Assembly (NCBI RefSeq): GCF_002078875.1
Contig: NC_034409.1
Location: 103,139,226 to 103,203,225 of the forward strand
DNA from: Numida meleagris
Lineage: Eukaryota; Chordata; Aves; Galliformes; Numididae
Reading direction: 5' to 3'
DNA: 64,000 bases
The notes under the pieces are model-generated. The model searched no databases, had not been told where the DNA came from, and worked only from the letters and a program-made list of their open reading frames with translations. The translations under genes and the position numbers were made by a program. Positions 31,561-41,506 of the stretch are shown here, one piece after another; the first letter of the stretch is position 1, and each line of letters begins with the position of its first letter.

Positions 31561-34547
31561 TTCGAGTCAGGAGCCGGACACAGCACAAGAGCTGGGACAT
31601 AGCAGGAGCAAGAGCTGCGGCGGCGGCACGGCCCCGGGGTACCGCCTCCTAGCTGCCCGGTGGCCGGGGCTGCTTTTTGCACTTCCACAGGGATAGATGG
31701 ATGTCCCGTGTGCCCCCGTGGTCCGCACCCCCCCCCCCCCCGCAGCAGCAGTGCGGGGTTCTGCCCCGCTCCCACACGCAGCGGTACGGAAGGGGCCGAC
31801 AACTTCTGGCAGTGCCACCGAGCTGCACGCCGAGTTGGGATGCTGCAAGAGCGCAGCGCTCACCCCAGAGCCTTTTGCCCTAAAAGATGGATGTAAATGC
31901 AAAATAGCGCTTCCCTTCTTGCATTCATCCCTATTCTTGGGATTGTCTTTAGAAGTTTTGTTCCGCCATTTATCTTCACTTGTTGGAGATGTCTTGACAA
32001 ACTCCTGAGAATCAATTTCCCATCAGCTTTTCGCCTCCTCTCCTTGAACTGGCAGGTCAGATCCCACCATATGCATTAGAAGAGGTTATCGGGACGGGCC
32101 ACCCCGCTCCTTTGTCCCTGCTGATGCGTGTCCCCGTCCCAGTGTCATGCACACGCAGGGAGCTGGGCTCCTCTCGGGGCAGACCTCAGCTCCCTGCCCA
32201 TCATCAATCACTGCACCCCGCTGCCAAAACCAACACAATCGGCCCGGGTCCGATACACGGGGTGTTTCCTGCAAGTCAGAAGTGTGCCTTTTACTTTAAT
32301 ATATTCCCAATGTTGATCCTATTAGCAGGAAAAATCAATCAATCACTGTCACCAACCATCACCAGACTGCAGATTGATCGCGGTGTCGGGGTTGTTGGAG
32401 AATCCCGCAGATGCATTTGTTAAATGCTGTTTTCAGGAAGACATATACATATATGTATAAGACATATTTATGCACATCTTTGTCTGCTTAAAAAAAAGAA
32501 AAGAAAAAGAAAAAAAAAGCACTGTTCCTTTTTTGTTTTTTGGCTTTTTTTTTTCCTTCAACAAAACGTGGCACAATTTTAGACACATTGAAAAATCCCT
32601 TGAACTGGGAAATTGGCAGAATTCTGGGTGGGTTTTTTTTGTTTCAAGTCCCTAAGCGTGGCCTGAGGCTGTTCCCAATATGAAGTTTCTCTCCGTACGC
32701 CCTCTGCCCCTTTCGCAAGGAAGGACCCAGCTCTGCTGCATGGCTCAGGTGAGCTGAGAGTGCAAAGGAGACACCTCAGAGTCTGTCACGCGAAATGATA
32801 CTGTGGGAAGGAAGGAAGGATGGCCCATCTGAGCTGTGATGGGAAAACCCGCACAGGGACAGGACTTAGAGCCCCAGAGTTACCCAGGTCCTTCCATAGC
32901 ATCACCTGGCACCACAGAGCCAGCAGTGGGAAACAGCTCCCAGAGACATCCTACCATCCCCAGGGGGACACTCACTTGCACACAAAAATGCCAAATGCTG
33001 GTGAAGAATAAGGGAGACGAGGAAAGCAGAGGGGAGAAGGGGAAAGGCAAACACCGAGCCGTGGCACGTGTGTCCTACAGAAGGGAGAGCCCCATGGAGG
33101 TGGGCTCTGGGGAGCGACGTTTGCGTGGAACATCGCAGTAAGCGCAACACTGAGGTTTCATTTCTTCTTTCAGGTCCATGGGGGAAGAACACTTAGCAGC
33201 TTGGTTAACAAACTGCCCCTAATCCCAGCCGTGCAAAATGGTCCTTCGGAAAAACGAAAGGATGCTCGCAGAAATCCTCTCGGTCACACCGAGTCTGTTA
33301 GTAAATGAACTTTTAATGCATTGAAAACATATTCATTATAATGTATAAAGAGGCAATTTTCATTTTGTTTGTGTTCTTAAGAGTGTGACAGCGTCTTGTT
33401 TGCAACTGCCCCTGGGTATAAGCTATCATTGTGTGACTTAATTAGATATTCTACATGCTAGTGTGAGGGACATATGTCTATTCACTGTAACAAACATCAA
33501 GAGACTGCCACATGCTTTAATGTTTCTGCTATGCTGAAATAAAGGCAGAGCAAGTGCAAGCTCTCCCAAGGACCTGTGGCCCCAAACAGCTTGAACACAA
33601 CCCGCCGGCATTCACCGATTGGTTACAGTTTATTAACAGCCCATAAACTTCTCATCTGCTCCTGGGCGCTTGGTAGGGTTGTCACCTGCAACTGCCAAGA
33701 GCGGCACAATTGCTGCAGACGTGCGGCCGCGCTGCTCGGAGCCCGGCTTTGGTGGCTCTCTCCTCCCAGCTCCAGCGACGCTGACTTTGCACGGGATGCA
33801 AGGTTGTGTGAAGGTGACCCAAATTTTTTAAAAACAATTTAAAAGCGTGGTAATGAAAGCTGGGAGAGAGCAGCTTTTCCACCATCGGGAGATCTGCAGA
33901 TGCCAATGCTGCAGGAAAATTAGCCTTTGCCTTCACGCACAGCTCACAGACAGCAGATCTATGCTGAAGCCCCTCAGCAGTGCCGCGGGGCTGCCTGGCC
34001 CTGTGTCTGCCTCCAAGTGCCTCTGCAGCTCCACTTTCTGTGGCTCCGTTTTGTTCCCAGCCCTCCTAGGCAAGACAGGTGCCAGCAATGGAGAGGTGAG
34101 GGCAGGCATGCCACCCCCTCCCAGCATACAAATAACTGAACGTGGGGAAACCAGGTATGGTAATGGTGGGATTTCACGATCTGTTTACCCACCCACAGTC
34201 CAGATGCAACACCTACAGCAGGGAGAAACAAGCCCCACACGTGCGGCTTTCTTGGAAATGTGGTTTCATGTTGTCCCAGGACTGCTGGGCAGTGAAATGG
34301 GGAGAAAACCCTGCTGGCAGCAACTGTCCTAAAAGCATCACATTTGTTCAAAGGAGTCGTGGAAGGACTTAGAGTTTTACTGTTAGATCTAGCTCCTCAC
34401 ACCTCAGAGTTATTTTAAAGAGGATAAAAGATACAGCACTCTGAACATTCTAGATGAAACATAGATCTCCCCCCACACACACAGCTCATCTTTCCCAAGC
34501 AGGGATGCAGAAGTTCCCGAGGTCCCAGGTGAGGACCCACACTTTAT
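31561..34547. other. OLIG2 3' flank, no gene seen
   Basis: CpG density falls off after about 31850. A C14 run at about 31728-31741 and the third CATATG E-box (32068) are notable. The part 33300-33545 is AT-rich and regulatory-looking (TTAATTAGATATTC, TTCATTATAATG). No coding frame is convincing. Confidence 0.65.
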
Positions 34548-34868
34548 CATAGAATCATAGAATCGTTTGAGTTGGAAGAGACCCTTAAAGACCATCTGGT
34601 CCACTCCCCCTGCAATGAGCAGGGACACCTACAGCTCCATCAGGTGCTCAGAGCCCCATCCAGCCTGACCTGGAATGTCTCCATGGATAGGGCATCAACA
34701 GCCTCTCTGGGCAACCTGTTCCAGTGCTTCATCGCTCTTAACATAAAAAACTTTTTCCTTATATCCACTCTAAATCTCCCCTCTTTTAGTTTAAAACCCT
34801 TTCCCCCTATCACAACAGACCCTGCTAAGGAGTCTGTCCCCTTTTTTCTTAGAGTCCCTCTTTTTCGG
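34548..34868 (-). mobile_element. CR1 LINE 3' fragment
   Basis: Reversed octamers (CATAGAATCATAGAATCG), AGTTGGAAGAGACCC, then CAGGGACACCTACAGCTCC and the ATAAAAAACTTTTTCCTTA segment of the CR1 3' region. It is close in type to the copies at 54328 and 60151. Confidence 0.92.
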
Positions 34869-37157
34869 AGACAGGACCCCTGGGCACTTCCACACTGGGA
34901 TGGGCACTGCTGTAGTGCCTGGAGGACACAGGTTTTCATCACCTAGGATTTGCTGTCCATGTCCTCCCTTTTGCCTCTGGTGGAATGGTCAGAAGGATGA
35001 GAAACTCCCTGGGCTCCCCAACCTGGCCAGCCAGCAAAGCTTTCCTCCTCGTCCTCCATCACAATTTTCCATCGGTGACCCTGGTGCTGGGCTGCTGCAA
35101 ATAGCCGCCCTTGGGTGCACGTGTGCCAGCGCGAAAAGGCAGCAGATGAAAAGTTGGAGGCTTTTCATTTGTGGTTTTGTTCTCTGCTCACACACACACA
35201 CTCACATGCACACCCAGAATGCCTAATTCTCCAGACACCTCCATCAAAAGGCCCAAACACACTTCTTCCAGGTTTGCTGCCGAAGAAAACAAAACCGGTC
35301 TGTTTGTCCTCACAAAGGCCTGCGTGAGCTAATCCCCGCCGCCTCCTGTCCCGGGACCGTCCCGCTGGCTGAGCATCCCCTGAGCAACAGGGCGGCAATT
35401 CATCCCGATGAGAGGGCCGCAGCCCCGAGCAGGGCGGCCCGCCACTGCTCTGTATGCAGGGGGAGGCCTCTGCCAGGCCGTCCCGCTATTGTTTGCCGTG
35501 CGCCTCAACCATCTGGAATAAGCGAGCGGCCAACGCACCCGCGCTGCTCCAACCAGCGTGTGGCTGAGGTTTTGCTACCTATTTTCTGAGGCTCAGGGGC
35601 CTGGCCTGCTTCCTCACACCGCTGCCCCATGGCAGCTATGGTGGGCCCACACATCAAATGACTGCGGGTGGGCACATGTGGCACCTCAGCAACTCAGACA
35701 GCCAAATCTTCCCTAACGAAGTGTCTTCCAGCTATGCCTGCCTTCAGGCACCCAACCCTCTGAGGAAAATGCTGCCGAGACCAGCTGCTGGAGAGTGAGA
35801 TCCAGGAGGATCCACTGGCCTGGCAGCACAGTAAGGGGGCTTGGGCCCCCCACCCACAGACACCAGCCCATGGCAGTACGGCTGGCGGTGGTCCCTCTGG
35901 TGCTCGGGGTGAAGGCGGTGAGGCACAGGGTGTCAGGGATTCAGCAGTGCCAAAGCATGGCCAGACCTTCACTCAGCTTGACTGAGGTCCTGCAGGCCCT
36001 TTTGCACCTTCTTGCATTTGGAGGAACCTTGGATTTCCAAGGGCACCCAATGGAGACAAACCAAAGGGAGCCCAACACTGGCCTCCATTTACCTGTGGAT
36101 CCCTACAGGGCTGCTCTGAAATCCTACTGCCAGCGCCTGTGTGTCAGATAGGGCTGGCATCCCCTTCCATTGGCACCCTCTGGTCCGGGGATGGGATCCC
36201 TCACCCCTCCCTTCCCTTTCCTTCCATCCTGGGGGTTTTGCTTCCTACACAAAGGCGCGGAAAGCCAGCCAGGTGAGGCAGGAACAGTGCCCTTCTGTGC
36301 GGCCCAGAGTGACTTTGTCCCCCACTTGTGCAGGTGCTCGCAGCGCTGGGCACCATCCCGCCGCCTCCGTCACCCTCTGGCCCCCTATAATTAACCATTC
36401 ATCCCTTTCTTAGCCTGGAGAATGGCAGCCTGGCGAGGGCCGCCCCGTCCCAGCCGGTTTGTTCTCTCCCAGCCCCGCTCTTCCGGCCGCTTTCTGCCCC
36501 TTCAATGGGGAAGGAGCGCAACCGGATGGCTGGATCCAGCGCAGGGAAATGACTTCAGAGCCACTTTTGTTTCTCCCCTCATTTCTGTGCCCGCTCTTGG
36601 CCGTGTGTCACCGTGAAAGGACTCAGGACATCCAACAGGCGGAGCGGCCCCAGCCAGAAACACTCACCCCTTTTGGGGCCAGCAGAGATGCAGTGCAGGA
36701 CTGCCAACTTTCTACAACAAAGCTGACCATGACATCGGGCATTGTGCGGTAAATTAGCCACAGACTTCCAAGCAAATTGTCCTTTTTTAGCGCAGCAGTG
36801 TAAGCCTCTATAGCGCTTGGCTTGGGCTGCTGACTCAAGAGAGGCTCCGGGAATATCTCCCTTGTGAGGAAGCCAAGGCTTTGGGTGGGTTTCTCACAGC
36901 AGCACGTGTGATTTCACAGCTCACTGCAAGTGCTCGGTTCTGTGAAAGAGCAGATATTATTTTCCATGCATCTTCTGGCATGTAACACAGTGAGGATTAT
37001 AGTGAGCATTTGATCGCTGACAAAGAAAAAAGCCTCTCATTTTTGTTTTCTCATTTATTGTCAGGAAGATAGAGCTGTTGGTAGCCGTGCATTTAGCACT
37101 GAGGCACCTTGTGCTAACACAGCATAACCATGGCTGGGTGACATACCCATGCTTCTG
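34869..37157. other. Intergenic, no gene seen
   Basis: GC-moderate, with a short CA repeat at about 35190-35203 and a CG-richer spot at 35330-35540. Frames on both strands lack known domains. Confidence 0.65.
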
Positions 37158-37344
37158 TGGTGAGGCAGTGGCACAGGCTGCCCAGGGAGGTGGTGGAGTC
37201 ACCGTCCCTGGGGGTGTTCAAGAGCCGTGTGGATGTGGCACTGAGGGACATAGTTAGTGAGCAATATTGGTGGTAGGTGGTCAGATGAACTGGATGGTCT
37301 TAGAAGTCTTTTCCAATCTTAATGATTCTGTGATTGTATGATTC
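37158..37344 (+). mobile_element. CR1 LINE 3' fragment
   Basis: Contains GTGAGGCAGTGGCACAGGC, GGAGTCACCGTCCCTGGG, GTGTTCAAGAGCCGTGTGG and a terminus with AATGATTCTGTGATTG. It is the same type as the copies at 23018 and 59706 and ends about 0.4 kb before the CpG element at 37.7 kb. Confidence 0.92.
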
Positions 37345-37559
37345 TCTTCTATCCTTTTCTCACGTTTTTCACTACCTCCCCATCCCCAGAGGCCCAGGGG
37401 CGGGGGCACTGTCAGAGCAGCACGGATTCTCTGCCTCATCCCTCCCGCCTCGCAGGGTGGCCCATTCAGCCACCCACCAAAACGCCTCTTCTGGCTGTCA
37501 CCAAAAAGGTGACTACAAAACAATAGCCCGGGCCGGCCTGCAGCAGGCCTGCCAAGGCT

Positions 37560-37850
37560 GTGCCGAGAGCAAGGGCTGCGTGCCATGCCTGTGAGCGTGC
37601 CAGCAGCCGGGCTGCAGGCGTGAGGGGCCGAGCGCGGACCCGCCGGGAAGCGCCCAGTCTGCTGGGCCCCACAGCGGCGCGAGTCCCGCAGCCACGCCAG
37701 CCGCTCCCAAAGCGCCGCAGCCAATGGGAGCTCTCTCCCCGCCGCGCCTGCGCTCCCATTGGTCAGCGCTGGAGCACGGCGGGCGCGCCGGGTTTAAAGG
37801 GACCGCAGCTCGCATCTGTCTGGCCTGAGGTAATGGGGGGGAAGCTGGGG
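37560..37850. promoter_or_regulatory. Compact CpG element with mirrored CCAAT boxes, promoter-like
   Basis: A CpG-dense segment about 7 kb past the OLIG2 polyadenylation site. CCAAT at 37721-37725 and its reverse, ATTGG, at 37758-37762 lie in a perfect 11-base inverted repeat (CCAATGGGAGC / GCTCCCATTGG, spacer 20). A TTTAAA (37793-37798) sits after GCGGGCGCGCCGGG. A donor-like GAG|GTAATG at 37830 is probably too close to the expected start to be used from that TATA-like box. Paired NF-Y boxes are typical of strong, often divergent, promoters. No protein frame next to it is convincing, so the product, if any, would be a non-coding RNA or the first exon of a gene spliced further away. Confidence 0.5.
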
Positions 37851-40023
37851 GGGAAGTCGCCGACTCCCACCTCGCCACAACGTCGTTTCGGGTGGCTGTA
37901 CAGAGCGATGAGGTCTCCCCTGAGTCAGGGGAAGCTAGCAAAAGAGGTGGCTGGGTTAGGACACAACTAAGGAGCGTCTGTGCAATGTTTTGGAGATGCT
38001 GATTTGGAGTGAACAATTGGAAATCACTGGGAAGTTTCACACCGAAGAAATTGTTCGGCCCCACAGCACGTGTGTGCTCCCACTTAAAAATAAAAATAAA
38101 AAGTGAGGCTCAGAGTATCTTCTGAACTCAGGAGTTTCGGACTTACCAAAGGATATTACAATACTGTTACATTGAGTAATGTGTTGTTTAAGCCATAGAG
38201 TTTCCTGGGGTTTTGTTACACCATCTCCATTAGGAACTGATTACAGAGAGATCACAAATCAGTGTGAGCAGGTTTTTAACCCCAGATAGCTCTCAAAGCA
38301 TGATGTATTTGTGTAATAGCCTCTGACTTCTGGTTGTCTCAGACCCAGACTGGTGTTCTTTTCCGTGACGTGAATGTTAATATGATAGAAATAACCTTCT
38401 ATTTTTTTCTCAGTAGTTCTACAATAAATACAATACACAATTACAACAGTGCCCTGGGTCAACCTCTTGAGGCAATTTTTGCAGAGAACTGCTGGCAGAG
38501 TATCTTCTGCATGTATCTATTCTTTTGGATGGGCACTGGTGCAGGCAATCTAAAAAGTGTATCTTGGCACAGAGGAGAAGGAGATGAAAGGAAAGGAAAG
38601 GAGAAATAAACAGTGTTGAATTAACACATTTCAAAACCACTGATATTTGTCTTTGGGGAGCTGGAGTGTCTCTTTCAATTGCTGTCCCTGCAGGAATCCA
38701 CAAATTTTTTTACATTTCTGGCAAAATAGTGACAGTCTGGAGCTCCTTGAGCCTAATTCAGTGATTACAAATTAGGACCATCTTCTGGGAAGGAAAAAGA
38801 ACCAGCTCTCTGAATTAAACGTACTCAAAATACTTACATATCCATGCAGACTTCCTGCTTCAAGCAAACTGAAGACGTGTCCCAGATACTTGGTCTTTTT
38901 CCAGAGAAATTTCACAACTGACATTTGTAAGATCAATGAAACAATACTGCGGTAATAACACAATTGATCCTGCCGCAGTAATGAAATTGTAAGTAGAAAG
39001 ACAGCAGGCAGAAGATCTCCAGCTTTCACTTGAAACAAAATATTCATCCTTATTTAGCCTGTTTTTTTCATGTCAGGTTTTTGAGAGGAAAAGTAGCTCC
39101 ACTTGTCAATCAGCTAACTTGCAGCGCTAATAGATTCTGGTGTTTAGGGGGTCAGCGCAGAATTTAATTTAACAACTTACAATACGCCCACATGCCCAGA
39201 AAATGTGGACAGCTTGATAGGGTTCACTGAGCCAAAGAAGTAAGACCAAAACAGTGCATTAATGTATAGGGGAAGAATAGTTGCAATCAGTTCCCTTGTG
39301 AATTGGACAGAGAACTTGGAGATGAAGCAATTATCAGCCATCGGGGATTAATAGTAAAGTGTGAATGCCAAGCTGTATATGTTAGGGGCAGAATATGTTG
39401 CCTATAGAAAACAACAAAGAACGTTTCTTACTATTAAGTGAGATTAAACGTAATGGCCTGATTTAATCACAAAGGCAGAATTAAATTCAGATGGCAACTT
39501 CAAAGTGGACACATGCACAGAGACTACTGCATACATTTACATATAGCTGGCATAGCTTGGCTTGCATCACAATGGGATAAAGTTTCTTTGGCCACTTAAA
39601 CAATTTTCTATTCTTTGCTTTTTGTTAACATTCACTGTATTTATCCCTAAATTGCTTTTGGTTAATAAGATGGAGCTAAGAGTTATATTTATTCATGGAA
39701 GCTGTATTTTAATCATTTCAAGTAAAAAAAAAAAAAGAGAGAGAGAGAGACAACAACAACAACAACAAAAAACCCACTGCAAAGGGTCAACAAGAACAGA
39801 AAGGCTGCAACCAGACAGCAACAGAAAGCTGCCGTCCTGACCTACTGGTTTGCGTCTGCCCACAGAGTTGTCACTCACGGCAGGTCCAAGCATGACACCT
39901 TCCTCCCTGTGAGCCCATCCTTACAGTACAGAGTCCAGCTCTGTCCCAAAACCAGTTAGAGAACCCACTGTGCTGTGCTCACTTGCTACCCATGCTTGGA
40001 GCTTTCCTCTCTTGAAGATATAC
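37851..40023. other. Intergenic, no gene seen
   Basis: AT-rich after the CpG element. The part 38880-39500 has scattered TAAT cores. The compound microsatellite at 39724 is listed separately. Confidence 0.65.
39724..39768 (+). repeat. Compound microsatellite A(n)-GA(n)-CAA(n)
   Basis: Thirteen A, then seven GA units, then six CAA units in direct succession. A plain simple-sequence repeat in an AT-rich intergenic stretch. Confidence 0.95.
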
Positions 40024-40092
40024 CATAGAATTATAGAGTCATTTGAGTTGGAAGGACCTTTAAAGTTCATCTAGTCCAACTCCCCAACAATG
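40024..40092 (-). mobile_element. CR1 LINE 3' tip
   Basis: Reversed terminal piece: CATAGAATTATAGAGTC, GAGTTGGAAGGACC and CTAGTCCAACTCCCC. Only the last 70 bases of the element are present. Confidence 0.8.
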
Positions 40093-41248
40093 GATGTCAA
40101 GAATGTAATGGAGAAAACCTCTTCCATCTGTACATCCTTTCACTCCATACTGCAGTCCCATCCCAGCTGGATCCCAAGTTCTTACTGGGCAAAGCAGAGC
40201 TGCTTCAGATTCCAGCAGCATTAGTGACATGGATGGGCAAAGACCCATTAGCCACGGTCAAGCCTAGCTTTGCACCCTGTCTTATTGGGACAGCAGGGAA
40301 GGCTGAGGCAAGCATCAGATTCCTTGAGATGCTACAGCTCACTTGGTGGCTGATCCCTGCTAGCATCAGATTTGCCATGTGTTCACGAAGGAGATCAAGG
40401 CGCAGGCTGTCTCCTCCCCAGGCACCCATGGCCCAGCACAGTTGCCTGCCTCAGTGCTGCCAGGATGGGAACCTCTGTTCCAAAGGAGGTGATATGTTTC
40501 AGACCCATTGTTGCTTACGGAGAAACAGCTTCCCCTCCTCACTCCCTTAACCTTGGCAGGCTGATGGCTTTAATGACGCAGCCCAAATCCTCTCACATCA
40601 AACAGAGGAAGGCCAATTTCCCAGAACAAAAGCCTGAAGTACTCGTGTGACAGGTCACTAAACATGAGCATCTCCTGCTCGGGTTGAGAGCATTGAAGAG
40701 GGATCCTGCTAAGCAGTACAGAATACGGGACAAGGTCTTAACCTCTGCCTGCGCCTTCGGACACTGGGATCGGCACATAAAGCATCTCAAGTGCCGGAGG
40801 GGGATGCTGAAAGCAAGAGGTGTCGGTGAGGGGCTTGGGCACGTTTCTCAGGCAACTGCGGGGGGAATGTCACAGCTATAGCAACTGGCTCTCCAGCAGC
40901 CTGAAGGGCAGCGGGGCCATTGGCAGCACAGCCATTGTGGCCCCAAGTGAAAGGTCAGGCTGTTCCATTTTTCACTGGTCAGCTGTAAATTTCCTGGTTG
41001 CCTCGGCTGTGATTTATATTTTGTTGTGATTTATACCTACGCTGGTACCTGCCCTCCAACTTATGGCTTGGAAATGTGCAGTTAATTGCATTACCGTCAT
41101 ACAGTGCTGGCCCGTTGTCACTGTGTCAGTCCTTCACTGTGCAGCCACCAAGGCTCCTTCCCATATATCATCTTCCCCCAGATGATAGTGAAGGTTGGAG
41201 AGTCATCACACCTGTTTTTAACTGTCCAAAAATTGACAGTCTTGTCCC
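40093..41248. other. Intergenic, no gene seen
   Basis: No frame above 110 codons, no known repeat, no motif cluster noted. Confidence 0.65.
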
Positions 41249-41506
41249 GGGTCTTTCAACCGTTCCTCATAAGGGAGATGCTTCAAGGCCATCGTCATCT
41301 TTGTAGCCTTCCACTGGACTCTTTCCAGAAGTTGCCTGTCTTTCTTGAACTGGGGAGCTCAGAACTGGACACAGCATTCCAGAAGTGGCCTCACCAGGGC
41401 AGAGTAGAGGGAGAGGATCACCTCCCTTCACCTGGTGGCCACGCTCTTTTTGATGCACTCTGAGAAACCACTGGCATTCTTGGCCACAAGGACACAAAAC
41501 CTGACA
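41249..41506 (-). mobile_element. CR1 LINE internal fragment (polymerase C-terminal region)
   Basis: Reversed CR1 coding sequence: CTCAGAACTGGACACAGCATT, AGTGGCCTCACCAGGGCAG, AGAGTAGAGGGAGAGGATCACC, then TTGGCCACAAGGACACA. It lacks the 3' UTR and octamers. Frameshifts break the reading frame. Confidence 0.88.

Noticed and set aside
31001..31696. 231-codon plus-strand frame after OLIG2
   Set aside because: A stop-poor frame in the CpG island with no domain and no splice or start context. The region is better explained as regulatory.
37830..37835. Splice donor GAG|GTAATG next to the 37.7-kb element
   Set aside because: From the TTTAAA box the start would fall about 5 bases before it, leaving no room for an exon. 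It was kept only as a note on that element.
37513..38064. 183-codon minus-strand frame over the 37.7-kb CpG element
   Set aside because: It crosses the putative promoter and has no recognisable domain. It could only be real if transcription starts to its right, for which no signal is seen.
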